Source: Lichina pygmaea
Lineage: Eukaryota > Ascomycota > Lichinomycetes > Lichinales > Lichinaceae
Reading direction: 5' to 3'
Assembly (NCBI GenBank): GCA_963422465.1
Contig: OY730171.1
Location: forward strand, 3,224,001 to 3,288,000
DNA length: 64,000 nucleotides
In this document: piece after piece, positions 9,063 to 20,609 of the stretch
How the letters are laid out: each line of letters opens with the position of its first letter
How positions within the stretch are numbered: position 1 is the stretch's first letter
Position numbers and translations under genes: made by a program
The notes under the pieces: generated by a model
What the model saw: only the letters and a program-made list of their open reading frames with translations
Told to the model about the DNA's origin: nothing
The model's database searches: none

Positions 9063-11404
9063 TATTTATTTATTTTTTTATTTGATTCTTACACTGGTAG
9101 TAGCTTTACAGCCATGCAGATCTTCTAGCTAATAGTAAACTCCTTCAGAAAACCTTTGAAGAGATAAAAACTGAAGGCAGGGTGTGACTAGGGAATGTAA
9201 CAAAAGAAATCTTGAAGTTTCTGGTAAGAGAAGAGAATCTAGGTATTAGATTGGGAATAGTGGAGTTTGAAAGCTAGATTAAACTGGTTTAGTCTTTTCA
9301 AAGACATAAACCAGTACAAGAACTTCTGTAGTAGCTCTGGGTTTGAAATAATAGTGGTGAAGTCTTGGGAATTAAAAGAGACTTGTTGTCTTTGTCTTGA
9401 ATAAAGAGAGCATGAAGAGGTGATATGTTTTGCAGTTTCTTCTGCTTGGCCACACACACATAGTGGGGTACGGAAGTCAGGAACTCCAGCTCTGAAAAGA
9501 AAACTTGCCAGACCAATTCTTCCAGTCCTGATTTGCAGTAGCAGACTTGCCTCAGCTTTCTGTAACTCTTTGTAAAGCTTCAGATTGTTTTTGTGTGGCT
9601 TTTGATAGAAAGTCTGCCAGCCTGGATAGCTTCTTCTTTTCTTCTCTTCCTATTGGTCTTCCCACTCTTTAGTAAAGAGCTTTTGTAGTTCTTTCTTTGA
9701 ACTAGCCTGGTTAGTAGTTATTTGACTTAACCAAGTGAATTTCCACTTAGGAGAGATAGTTGAAGATTCCTTTAAAGGTTTCTTCAAGAGAGAGGCATAG
9801 TAGGAAATAGTGGAAAAGATACTGTCAAGAAAGTATTTGAGAGGGGAGTTTTGAATAGAAGAAAGAAAACAGGCAGTGCAAAATTTAAAGTAGAGGTCTA
9901 GAGGTAGAAGAAAAAGCTCACTCTCTAATAGAAAAGAAGGAGTGGCTTTGAAAGCACCCCCAATAAGTCTCAGACATTTGTTTTGGAATATGATAAGAGA
10001 GGAAATATTAGAGGATTTTCTGAGTGGGTTGAACCAAATTCCCACTGCATAGCTCAGTACAGATCTGAGTATTGCAGTGTACACAAGGCGTGCTGTGAGA
10101 ACTGGAAAGCCCCAGGTGGAGTAAGAGGTTCTAGAAAGAGAAGATAGTGTTTTTTGTGCTTTTTGAAGAATAATTCTCTGGTGTTTGTGCCAGTGGAGTT
10201 TGGCATCCAGGTACACTCCCAATACTCGCACTTCTTCTTTTGGTTTTAGAATCACATTCCCAAGTCTAAGCTTGAGCTGCAGATTGTCTGATCTTCTTCT
10301 GGAAAAATGAAGTATTTCATATTTCTCAGGAGAGAAGACCATTCCATGTCTTGCAGCCCAAGATAGACATTTAAGATGTGTATTCTTCAACTTCAGAAGG
10401 TTGCTTTTAAGAGAGTGTCCAAATGCAAGCAGATTTGTATCATCTGCAAATCCCAGAGCAGAAACACCAGTAGTAGGAGAATGTACAGTCTCATGAAGTT
10501 CAGAAATATAGAATAGAAAAAGAATAGAAGACAAAGGGGAACCTTGGGGAACTCCACAGTGAATAGGAATAGAAGAGGACTCAGAGTCATCAAAAACTAG
10601 GGTGGTGGTACGTCTGGTGCAGAAAGAGAAGATCCAAGAAGTTAGCCAGAGAGGGATTTCTTTTCTCTCCAGAATCTTTTGAAGAATCTCTGGAAGAACT
10701 CTGTCATATGCTCCTGAGATGTCCAGAGAAAGTAGAGATGCAACCATGCCTTCTTTCCAGACTTTTTCCACTTGGGAAGTTAGAAGGAAAAGTGCTGATT
10801 CAGTTGATCTGCCTTTCCTGAACCCCATCTGGATTTCTGGCAAGAGTTTAGCCTCTTCTGCTACCTTGCTTAGTCTGGCTGCTGTAATAGCTTCCATCAG
10901 CTTGCCAGTTGTGTTTAGCAGAGCTATAGGGCGCCAGGCTTTAGCTTGGTTATAGATTCCCTTGCCAGGTTTTCTTAGACAGACTGTTTTTGCATTCTTG
11001 AATTTCTCTGGAAAGTATTCCAGTCTCCAGCATGTTGATGTGAGAACAGCTATAGCTTGGCAGAACTTGGGACCCAGAGCTTTCAGAAATCCATTTGGCA
11101 GCTTGTCTTTTCCTCCTGCTGTAAAAGGTTTCTTCTTGTTCAGAATTTGCTCCACTTCTTCAGTGGTAACCTCCTGAGAAAGCTGGATCTCTGGGGTACT
11201 CTGGTGACTTTCTGTACTTGGTTCTGGAACACGTGCTTCTGGAAAGAATTGAGCTGAGAAAGATTTTGTCTTCTCCTCAAAGCTTTTGGCTAGTCCTTCT
11301 TGAGTCTCCAGATCAGGGACCAGAGGAAGATCAGGGGTCTTGTTAGCTTTTGATTTTCCCCACTTTGCAAGCTTCCAGAATTTTGAGGAACTGGCTAGCT
11401 CATG
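9063..11404 (-). mobile_element. Tad1-like LINE, 5'-truncated copy (subfamily 2)
   Basis: Reverse-strand LINE from just upstream of the RT domain to the 3' tail (T-rich at 9063-9083 on the plus strand). ORF2 is open from the 5' junction to a single in-frame TAG at about 9647-9649, where other copies have Trp, then open again to the normal stop at 9239. The RT is intact in the visible part: LDISGAYDRV, CGVPQGSPLS and GFADDT, with the CCHC finger before the end. Differences such as EAKLLPEIQ versus EAGLLPDIQ and SFCTRRTTT versus SFCDKRSTT mark a subfamily distinct from the copies at 4.7 and 28-38 kb. It joins the 11.4-14.7 kb copy with a few filler bases. Confidence 0.9.
9650..11155 (-). CDS. 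LINE ORF2 reverse transcriptase segment (best-preserved RT)
   Basis: About 500 uninterrupted codons of ORF2, part of a longer open frame reaching the 5' junction near 11404; the given start is not a true initiation codon. It covers the RT fingers (FTAGGKDKLPNGF), motif A LDISGAYDRV, motif B GVPQGSP, motif C FADD and the thumb with LGVYLDAKLHW. The frame stops at a TAG replacing a Trp codon. The same Trp-to-TAG change is seen at 29707 in another copy, so the two are related or were hit at the same site. RT in a LINE copies its own RNA onto nicked target DNA. Confidence 0.8.
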   Translation of the reverse strand: MEQILNKKKPFTAGGKDKLPNGFLKALGPKFCQAIAVLTSTCWRLEYFPEKFKNAKTVCLRKPGKGIYNQAKAWRPIALLNTTGKLMEAITAARLSKVAEEAKLLPEIQMGFRKGRSTESALFLLTSQVEKVWKEGMVASLLSLDISGAYDRVLPEILQKILERKEIPLWLTSWIFSFCTRRTTTLVFDDSESSSIPIHCGVPQGSPLSSILFLFYISELHETVHSPTTGVSALGFADDTNLLAFGHSLKSNLLKLKNTHLKCLSWAARHGMVFSPEKYEILHFSRRRSDNLQLKLRLGNVILKPKEEVRVLGVYLDAKLHWHKHQRIILQKAQKTLSSLSRTSYSTWGFPVLTARLVYTAILRSVLSYAVGIWFNPLRKSSNISSLIIFQNKCLRLIGGAFKATPSFLLESELFLLPLDLYFKFCTACFLSSIQNSPLKYFLDSIFSTISYYASLLKKPLKESSTISPKWKFTWLSQITTNQASSKKELQKLFTKEWEDQ

Positions 11405-12998
11405 ATTCTTCCATCAGCTTACCTGTTGTGTTTAGCAGAGCTATAGGGTGCCAGGCTTTAGCTTGATTGTAGGTTCTCTTGCCAGGTTTCCTCAAGCAGA
11501 CTGTTTTTGCACTCTTAAATCTTTCAGGGAAGTACTCTAGTTTCCAGCATGTTGAAGTCAGAATAGCTAGAGCTTGGCAGAACCTAGGCCCCAGAGATCT
11601 CAGAAATCTATTTGGCAGCTTATCTCTCCCTCCTGCTGTGAAAGATTTCTTCTTGGCCAGAATTTGCTCCACTTCTTCACATGTTACCTCCTGGGAGAGC
11701 TGTATCTCAGAGATAGTCTGGGAGCTTTCTGAGCCTGGTTCTGGAACTAGAGCTTTTGGAAAGAACTGCTGTGAGAAGGCTTTAGTCTTTTCCTCAAAGG
11801 TTTTGGCTATTCCTTCTTGTGTTTCCAGGTCAGGAACCAGAGGAAGATCAGGAGTCTTGTTGGCTTTGGATCTTCCCCACTTTGCAAGCTTCCAGAACTT
11901 TGAAGAGCTGGCCAGCTCATGGATTTGGTGTCTGAAAGTGTTCTGTTTTCCATCTCTGACTGCCTTTTTCCTGAGCTTAGTTGCTTGCTCAAGTTCCTCT
12001 TGACTTGCTTGTCTTTTTTGCACTTTTCTTCTTACTCTTCTTTCCTCTTTAACCTTGTTTTGGATCTCTTGATTCCACCAGGGAACTGAGTGGCCAGATT
12101 GCTTCTGGAGCTGTGTGGATTTGCTTGCTATTTCTTGGAGAAAGTTGTCAAGATACTCCAAGTACTCATCCACTTCATATTTGTCTTGGAAGTGGAAGGG
12201 CAGGTGTAACTTCTCACACTCTACTCTTGCAAGGTTTGAGTCCAGTGTTCTCCAGTTTCTTTCTGGTTTCCAGATTTTCCTTGGAGGATCCAGGTCCAGG
12301 CAGGTTAGTACAGGTCTGTGGTCAGACCCATGAAAGAACTGAAGAGCCACTTTAGAGAAAATCAGAAAGTTAGAAAGAGAAGAAGAAATAAAAGACAGAT
12401 CAATAGCAGAACATAGTTTTTCAGAAAGAGATCTTGCTCTGGTAGGGGTGAAAGGTGTAATAGCTAAATCCAGATTTAAATCTTTCATTAGGTCTTGAAA
12501 CTTGTTTGCAGTCTCAGAGTACAGTCTTCTTTTCTTTGACTAGTCTGGGTGGTGAAGATTTGAGTCTGTGAGAAGAATATGTTGTCCTTGTTCTTGTAAA
12601 GCATTTTGGAGTAAACAGAGAAGAGCTTCTGATGCCTCTGTGTAGTTTTCTTGACTTGATGGGGTGAAGTAGAGATTATGTACCCAAAGAGAAGTAGGAG
12701 AGTTTTCCAAGTAGATTTCAAGAGAAACAAAGTCTTTATTCCAGAAGGTAGGATGAAGAGAAGAGAGTTTCAGATTTTTATTAATAAGAAAAAGTGTTCT
12801 GCCAATCTCTGAACAGTAGAGAGGAAGAAAGGAAGAGAAAACAGTTGAAGTTCTTGTTTCTAGGTGAGAGTTTTTCCAGGGCTCTTGAAGTGCAATAATG
12901 TCCACCTCTTGGAGAGCTGAGGTTGCTAGCAGTAGCTCTTGGACTGATTGGCTTTTTTGCACATTATACTGGAGAAGTGTCAGCTTTGTGTCTTTCAT
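11405..12998 (-). pseudogene. LINE ORF2, endonuclease and RT start, 3'-truncated
   Basis: Begins at ATG 12998 (MKDTKLTLLQYNVQKS). The APE-type endonuclease carries the LQEPW, TDSNLHHPD and GSDHRPVL blocks, followed by a basic linker (KVKEERRVRRKVQKRQASQ) and the first RT block (FTAGGRDKLPNRF). One TAG interrupts it near 12538. It is cut at the junction with the 9-11.4 kb LINE. Confidence 0.85.
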
Positions 12999-14382
12999 GC
13001 AGACATCTCAGCATCAAAGATCTTGAAGGAGTTAGCTGGTAGCTTTCCTCCAGAGTTGGCTGATCTTGAAGAAAGAATTTGCACTTCTGGGAGTGCACCT
13101 CTGAGTTGCTCTGAGCTTCTGCTTGGCTCAGCTGTTTTATGTTTTTTCCCTCCTGGTAGAGACTGAGAGAGGGAAAGACATAACTGGGGGGGGGTTGTAG
13201 AGCTGGAACAGAGGTAGCTGTTGGGATCTCGTATTTTCCTGGGCGTGTGTTCCATGCTTCTCTTGCCTTCTTGGCTGCTTCCTGGTGTACTGGACAGACA
13301 CTAGCCCAGGCTGGGTGAGCTCCTCTGCAGTTGCAGCATTTTGGCTTGAGAAGCTGTTCAGCAACTTGGCAGGCTCTCCTTTCATGCTGGCCTCCACAGG
13401 CACCACACACAGCTTTGTTCTTGCAGAAGTGTGCTTGGTGTCTATAGCCAAAGCACTTGAAACATTGTGCAATGACTGTGTCTGCCAGGAAAGGTTCTGC
13501 TTCATGCATCCTGTGCCCCAGCACTAGCCCACTCTCAATCAAAAGATTGGCTTGTTCAGGGGTAGCCAGATCCAGGTGGAGAGAGGTAACTGGCTTCTTT
13601 TGAGCTATAGCTTTCTTAGACCAGTAGGCTCTCAGGATAGTGATTTGTTTGCTCAGAGATAGGTTGCTGTTCTGGATTATCTGGCAGGTTTTCTCCAGGT
13701 CTTCAGGTTGGATATCTTCTGTTCTGACTCCATGGATCAGAACTAGGAATCTCTTGGGCTGGATGGTTGCTTCCTTTGTGAAGATAGCTGATACCCAGGC
13801 AGGGTTTTTCTCTAGGAAGACTTTAGTCTCTTGGCTTTCTGTGTTAATAAGAATATCCCCTGAAGGAAGTTTCCTTACTGCTCTGACCTGCTTGTTGTAG
13901 GGGCTGGGTAGTCTGTCTTGAAGAGTCTGGAAAAGCTGGATGTGAGTTCTATTAGCCATGTCAGGTGGCTGGATACCAGGATGTACAAGAACTTCTTTGA
14001 GAATTCTTGCAGGTAGAGGGATTTGTACTGGAATAGATTTTTGGACAGCCTGGGCATATGATGGCTTGGCTTCTTGTTTGTCCAGCCGCTTGTTGATATT
14101 CTCCAGCTCCTGGAAGATTCTGTTGGTGAGGCCAGCAGAGCTAGACTGGGCTTCTGTAGGGAAGGAGTTCTTTTTGATATTTTCCCAGCTTTTCAGAATA
14201 GATTCTGGGACTGGTTGGGTTTTGATCCAGGAGTCTACTAGTTTGTAGTCATTCTGGGGAGCTGGTTGGAGGGTAGGAGAGCTGGACTGGGTGCTAGCCA
14301 GACTGGAAGCTGGTTGGGAGAGTATAGCTGGTGTAGCTCTGGTGTTATTTTCTGAAGAGGTGGGTTTTTTCTTCTTGGGAGC
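12964..14382 (-). pseudogene. LINE ORF1, start codon lost, full C-terminus
   Basis: The same gag-like protein as at 1525, in the frame that continues past the CT run to a C-terminus ending HERHKADTSPV. It shows that the family's ORF1 is ~480 residues and overlaps ORF2 by 35 nt in a +1 relation. Three zinc knuckles are present (CFKCFGYRHQAHFC, CGACGGQHERRAC and the CCNC block). The first codon is ATA, and the next in-frame ATG is at 13959. Confidence 0.8.
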
Positions 14383-14700
14383 TATGTTAGAGATTGTTTG
14401 GCACTGGTTGGGTGTTTTCTGTCTGCAGAGTACTGCCAGAAAGAAGAGTCACCTGGTTTCCCAGCAGTAATAATCTAGTTCTGGGACCAATCCCCAAGAC
14501 TAGACTTTCCTGGGCAGCTTTTTCCAACTAAGCTCTGGGCAAAGCTAGAAGTATTAACCTAGACTAGGGACCAGACCCCCTATCTAGACTTTCCTTGAGC
14601 CAAAGACTCTGCTAGCTCCAGAGTCAGTCAGACTCTAACTATTCCTCTTATCCTGAGACTCTCTCTCTGGTTGTGGGTAGATTGCTGGTTGTTGAAGAAG

Positions 14701-14888
14701 AAGATTGTGGATTCAAGATCACAACTTTTGACAAACACGCGTGGTTCTCAAAGGTGATGGGTTTTCACCTTAAGGTTTGAGTGGTTTCAGAGAGGAACTC
14801 AGCTGTTTTCCAGAATATATGACAAATTGTGGTGTTTGTCAAAAATGATGGTCCTTGAAGGACGTGGTTCCGGGAAGAGTTGCAGCTG
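14701..14888. other. Unassigned flank between two LINE pieces
   Basis: About 190 bp containing TTTGACAAACAC near 14727 and its near-inverse GTGTTTGTCAAAAATG near 14837. The latter could be the ends of a small insertion or the remaining 5' UTR of the neighbouring LINE. I cannot assign it. Confidence 0.25.
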
Positions 14889-15175
14889 AGACATCTCAGC
14901 ATCAAAGATCTTGAAGAAGTTAGCTGGTGGCTTTCCTTCAGAGTTGGCTGATCTTGAAGAAAGAATTTGCACTTCTGGGAGTGCACCTCTGAGTCTCTTT
15001 GAGCTTCTGCTTGGCTCAGCTGTTTCATGTTTTTTCCCCCCTGGTAGAGACTGAGAGAGAAGGAAAGAAATAACTGGGGAGGTTTGTAGAGCTGGAACAG
15101 AGGTAGCTGTTGGGATCTCATATTTTCCTGGGCATGTGTTCCATGCTTCTCTTGCCTTTTTGGCTGCTTCCTTGA
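14889..15175 (-). mobile_element. LINE fragment (end of ORF1)
   Basis: Matches the zinc-knuckle-distal end of ORF1, with the same intact frame (LYQGGKNMKQLSQAEAQ) as the 13-kb copy, confirming the long ORF1 C-terminus. It is cut at 15175, where gypsy D sequence begins, and at about 14889 on the other side. Too short to date. Confidence 0.8.
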
Positions 15176-18100
15176 TAGGACAGTGACAGGACTTGATGCA
15201 AATTGGCAGTGTGAGCTTAAGCTTCCTGGGATAGTCGGAGTTCAGCTTGCAACTGTTCCAGAATCTGCGTCATTTCTCCAGAGATTTCCATAGCATCTTG
15301 GTTGCAGGCTTCACTCATGGGTGTGATACTGAGCTGTGGATGGAACCCTTTGTTGGCAAAGAACAGTGACATACCAGAGGAATCAGACTGGAAGTTGTTC
15401 TGCGTGAACTCTGCTAGAGGAAGCTATTGGACCCAGTCATCTTGGAGATAGTTCACATAGGATCTCAGGTAGCATTCAAGCTCCTGATTCTCTTGTTCTG
15501 TCTGACCATCTGTCTCTGGGTGGTGTCCTGAGGATAGTTGTAGCATGATGTCAAGATGGGCACAGAGTACTTTCCAGAATAAGCTGACAAACTGACCTTC
15601 TCTGTCTGAGACAATACTCCTGGGCAAGCCATGGGTACAGACAACAAACTGGATGAATATCCAGACAAGATGTGAGGTTGTCATCTCAGCACATGCCACA
15701 AAGTGGTGTTCTTTGGTGAGACAGTCAGTGATGACCCAGATGTGCTTGGCACCAGGGAAGCAGACACCTCTTGACTTGGGTAAGTCAGTAATGAAATCCA
15801 TAGCCAGATCCTGCCAATGTTGCTGAGGCACAGGAAGAGACAGCAGCTCCCCTTGGCAATTATAGGCAGGCTTTGCTCAAGAGTAGACATGACAATTCCT
15901 GATGTACTACTGTATGATGTTTACCATCTTTGGCTAATAGTACCAACAAGACAGAAGATTGTGGGTCTTGGTAATCCCAGTGTGGCCAGCTATTACTTGG
16001 TCATGGGCTTCTTGGAACAGGTGTAGGTGTAGCTCATTGTTCTCAGAGATCCAGAGTCAGTTCTTGTAGAAGAGACAGTCATTTTCCAAGCTGCAGTCTG
16101 AGAGACACTTCTTGACTGTGCCTGACACCATCCCTTAGTATCTGTGATACTGTTACCACTGGATCACCTTCAGCAAGGTTGTTATAGGCAGCTTGGATGA
16201 TGTCTGAAAGAGGTGTAGCATCAGGTTTAGTGTCAACTGGTACAGCTTCTGAACATCTCAGGATCTGGATGAGCTTGACTTAAACCTCTGAATATGCAAG
16301 ATTCTTGGGCTTGAGGACAACTTACTCCATGAAGTCTTGACAGGGATCATTGTCTGACAGGAGGTCTTGAGAACATTGAGTGAGGGTGTCAGCCTTGCAC
16401 TGACTGCCTGGACAGTAGCTGATCTTGAAATTGAAGTGTGACAAGAACTCACTCCAACAGGCTTGACAGCAGGAAAGACACTTTGATGACATGAAGTACT
16501 CCAAGTTCTTCTGATCAGAGATCACCTTGACAGGTTCTGGAGATCCTTCAAGCTCTGCTCACCATTCTTCAAAGGCACAGACAATTGCCAGCAACTCTTT
16601 GTTATAGATCTTGTAGTTACATTCTACTGGCAGGTGGTGGTGTGACAAGAAGGCAACAGGGTATAGAACTCCTTCATAGTCTGGCTGTGACAGAACAGCA
16701 CCAGAGACATAGTCAGAAGTGTCAGTCTCAATAACACACTCCTTCTCCAGATCAAAGTGCTGCAGGATGGGTGTAGTACTGAACACCTTTTTGATACTTT
16801 CAAACAAGTGCTGCTCTGGGGTTTCCCACTTGAAGGCAACATTCTTCTTGGTCAGAGCTGTGAGTAGGGATGCAAGCTTGGCAAAGTCTTTGATGAACCA
16901 GCAGTAGAAGTTTGCAAAGGTAATGAAGCTCTACACTTTCTTGAGACTGGCAGAAGGCTTCTACTCCTTGATGGCATCAGTCTTAGTTGGGTCTATACTC
17001 ACAGATCTGGGTTGGCTGTCTTCAGTGGCAGACTGAATAATGAGGCCAAGGTACTTGACTTGATGCACTTCAAAGTCACACTTGGAGATGTCAACTTGCA
17101 GGCTTACATCTTTTAGTTGACTGAGAACAAGCTTGACATACTTCTGGTGTTCCTTGAGTGTCTGACTGTAGACAAGGATGTTATCCACATAGGCAGTACC
17201 AAAGACATCAAGGATGTCAGGTCTCAAAACATTATTGATGTAGTTCTGGAACATGCTTGGAGTATTGGCAAGACCAAAGAGCATGACAAGGTATTTGTAG
17301 AGGCCTGAGCGTGTGCGGAACACAGTCTTCTATTCTTCACCTTCCTTCATCCGGATACAGTTGAAGGCACTAATAATGTCAAGCTTGGTGTACCACACAG
17401 CTTTGCAAAGCTGGTCCAACATCTCCCGGATCAGTGGCAGGGGGTAACAGTTGTTGATGGTGATAGTGTTGAGTGCTCTGTAGTCTACACAGAAACGTAA
17501 TCCACCTTCTGGCTTCTTGACAAAAAGGACTGGTGCAGTAGCAGGTGATGAAGATGCTTGAATGAAGCCCTTGTTCAGGTTCTCTGTCAGGTACTTCTTG
17601 AGAACTTCAAGTTCTTCTCTGCTTATGCTGTACAGAGGTCCAGAGGGTGCCTGGGTTCCTGGTTCTATCTTGATCTTGTGGTCAACTCCTGGGTGTAGAG
17701 GAGGAAGCTTGTCAGCGTCATCCTTGCTGAAGATGTCTAGAAACTTGTGGTACTGAGCAGGGAGAAGTGTGGCAGAATCCACACACTTCTTTAGTTTCAA
17801 CACCTGCTCAATGTCTCTCAGAGAAACACTGAACACCTGGTGATCTGGCTTGGCAGCAAGGAGAGAAAATACGGCAGCATTGATGGGGATTGGCGTGGCA
17901 GAAAGAGGCTTGAGATCCTGAGGCTTTCCAGCAGATGTCTTGGCTTCAAGATCCAAAGAGATTGGATAGCCATTGTTTGACTTGAGGCATGCGGATCAGC
18001 AGTGATCTGACTTGAACATGATTGAGGTGTTTGTCCAATCAATGTGTGGCCTGTGCTTCTGGAGCCATGGCATCCCCAGAATCACATCATAGTGAAGACC

Positions 18101-19492
18101 AGGAGACACAAAGAGAGAGACTTCCTCCTGGTGCACACTATGTGCTGTGGTCATGATTGTCTTGGCAAGATGTGTGGTTTGTGACGTCTTGCCATCAAAC
18201 AATCACAATGTGTGTGGGTAGGGGAGAGGTTCTTGGTGAAGAGATTGTGCAAAGGAAGCACCAATGCAGCCAAATGCTGAACAGCCAGAGTTAATAAGAG
18301 TATTACACTTGAATTTCCCATCTAGGATACAAGGAAGAAACAAGCACTTGCTGTCCAATTGCTGGTCTGGAGACAGATAGCCAACATGGAGATCCTTTTC
18401 ATGTTCTTGGGTGTGATGATGACCAAGGACTACTTGTTTTCTGACTCTGGAGTAGTCTCAACAGTGGCAGACTTGGTGGTGGTTGTGGTGGTGGCAACAA
18501 CAGGTATGCTTTTCACTGGACAGAAGGTTGAGACATGACCTTGGTTCCCACAGTAGAAGCAGAGGTCTTTGCTTCAGTGATGTTCTCACTCTTCTGGTGT
18601 CAGCTTAGAGTAGCTGAGATCTATGGTAGGACTTGGTGGCTGTGGCGTGAAGGCTGGCTTGATGAACCCTGGACACAGAACTGAAGCTCCTGACTGTGGA
18701 ACTGAGGCTTGGGTGGGAGGTACTTGACGTGGACAGCGAGAGTTGGCAGAAGTGGCACACAACTGGTTGTCCTGCAGCTGGCATTTCTCAACAAGCTTCT
18801 GATAGCTGATGTCCTTGAGGTTGATGCTGACAAGCTGCTTGGCAAGCTCTTCAGAGACAGCACATCGAAGATGGCACTTCAAGACCTTGTTGTTGAAGCC
18901 TGTGTGTGGAGCATACTGATTGAACTCTGTGAAGAACTCAGCAAAGAAACAGTTGGCCTGACGCAAGGTGATAAGCTTCCTCTGAGCTAGGAACTCTGGG
19001 TCTGGGTCGGAGAAGGTGTTCCGGAGATCTTGGACAATGTTGTACCAGTCAATGTACTGGCCAGCCGTGATCTTAGCTGAGATGTAGGACTGCGCAGTGC
19101 CAGTCGTGTGTGAAAAGATGTACGCAATCCACGATGTTTCCGTGGGGTACCAGTCAGTGTTGAGTGTCATCTTGAGTGACAGTGACGTGATGAAGCTCTC
19201 AAGCTTCTCATGTGTGATTTCCGTGTTTCCTCCATCACCACTGAAGATTTCTGGATCAGCAGTACATTCAGACTTGGACTTGGGAGTGGTGTTGGTAGCT
19301 TGAATTTGTATGAACTCTGCAAACATGTTGCAAAGGAACTTGTTATTTCCAGCAACTGGCATAGCTTGGTCTGGTTGTTGAGACATGACAAGGATGTGAA
19401 CGTGGCTTGGTGAAGTGTGTTATAGTTGGGTTGGTCTTTCGTAGTGTGACAAGGCAATGGTAGAGCAGAACTCAAGCCTAACTGATCCAGTA
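15176..19492 (-). mobile_element. Ty3/gypsy element D, fossil body with 5' LTR end
   Basis: Reverse-strand gypsy fossil. From 5' to 3' of the element: the last 75 bp of the 5' LTR (19492-19418, ending TATAACA), a short leader, gag (19386-18586, MSQQPDQAMP start, retrotransposon-gag-like), a Cys/His-poor linker, protease (18202-17996, ILGMPWLQKH block), reverse transcriptase and connection (17956-16961), RNase H (16807-16559) and integrase (15831-15424). Gag and pol are broken several times. The 3' LTR is absent; the element is cut at 15175. The rest of its 5' LTR lies at 39570-39794, displaced 20 kb by the LINE insertion. A different gypsy lineage from A and B; no chromodomain seen. Old. Confidence 0.8.
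19481..19492. repeat. Target-site duplication, left copy, of the chimeric LINE
   Basis: ACTGATCCAGTA, repeated exactly at 39558-39569 immediately after the LINE's A-rich tail. It lies inside the 5' LTR of gypsy D and marks the insertion of partner RNA plus LINE as one event. Confidence 0.92.
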
Positions 19493-20609
19493 GGCCTGCA
19501 ACAACTCGAACCTCCACGTGGTGCAGGCTGGGAACCTCGGAGCAGTCGATGGCGGGCGGCTTCCCAGGCTGCTCGTAGTCGCTGCACCAAGAGCTAATCG
19601 AGTCACCGGTCGAGCTGCTGGTGTTGCGGAGTGACGGGCCACCGGAGGTGTCGCGCAGGCACTCTGGACGCCCCCGTGAAACAGCTACAGCAGAACAGAG
19701 GACTGCGACCAAGCTTGGGAGATGAAAACCACCCGACAGACAACTACTGTGTACGCTACAGCCCGAAGCCAGCCCCACAGCTGGTGGATGTGAAGTCTAG
19801 GCGTCTGATAGGGCACCTCTGGAGTAGTCGAGAGGAGTTCTCATCACGTCACCCTCCTAGCAGAGTCTCCAGCTAACGCGTGAGGATCTGCTAGGGGGGG
19901 AGTGGCCTTGGCACCGCGGTGTTGTTAATCGAACGTGGACCACCTGTTAAAGAAGGAGAGTGGTCGTACAAGGAGACGTCGCCGCTCCAGTGCCTAAGGG
20001 CTGTGTGATAGCCAAAGTGCTGGCTTGATGGTTTTGCCTAAGGCCTTGCCACGAAGTCTCTTCGTACAATCCACAATCTGGGGCCAGGGGACTGGGTTAT
20101 CCAGTGGGCCAACAGGTGCAACCGGGGCCCCACAGGCGACAGCGGACCAAGGAGAACTTCTCCCTACTTGGTTAGTGGGCTGGAAAGGCGGCCCTGCAGG
20201 TGCTGGCACGGCCTGCAGGGTCTGTAAGGCCTGCGAGGCATGGTCGGCCTTCGTACAAGAGATCTGCGAAGGTAACGCAAAACAGTTAACAACTGCGAGG
20301 CATGGCATATAATGGCAGTGACGGAGGTAGGGTCTGGGCCTACTACGAGACTGTCTATATAGCCCGAGAGGACGGATGCGCATGCTGGTTTGTACGGAGT
20401 GCAGGCTTAGGCTGCAAACAACAAGCTCAGGGAGCAAACTACAGTTGGAGCGTGGGCTCTGGGCTGGTGACCCAGCGCTCTGAAGCAGGATCCCAGGGGT
20501 GAGCACGTACGGCGGAGTGCAAGAGACCTCGGGACTGTGGGAAAGTGTGGTAGAGACCCTGTGGGGGGGTGCCAACTCTACACTATGTTCTGGCATAGTA
20601 CGACTGTGG
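19493..20609 (+). repeat. Chimera-partner RNA element, copy 2 (full length)
   Basis: 1,117 bp colinear with copy 1 (1426 down to 303). It begins GGCCTGC directly after the target-site duplication and can form the same 5' stem (GCCTGC with GCAGGC at ~19524). It ends in ACTATG-TTCTGG-CATAGT plus ACGACTGTGG, then the LINE endonuclease region. The outer stem pair is A-T here and G-C in copy 1, so the hairpin is kept by a compensating change. GC-richer than copy 1 and therefore less decayed. No domain is recognised in any frame. It was inserted together with the LINE (see target-site duplication), so it is not the LTR of gypsy D. Confidence 0.75.

Larger units (their letters stand above)
11405..14700 (-). 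mobile_element. Tad1-like LINE, 3'-truncated copy with 5' UTR
   Basis: Reverse-strand copy holding a 5' UTR (from 14383 up to roughly 14.7 kb), ORF1 (14382-12964) and ORF2 (12998 to the junction at ~11405, early in RT). ORF1 has lost its start (ATA where the 1525 copy has ATG) but otherwise looks open to a TAA at 12964, 35 nt beyond the ORF2 ATG. ORF2 has a TAG in place of Trp in the HPDWSK block near 12538. Everything 3' of GATGGAAG in RT is missing and is replaced by the 5' end of the neighbouring LINE. The UTR boundary at the right is uncertain. Confidence 0.85.
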
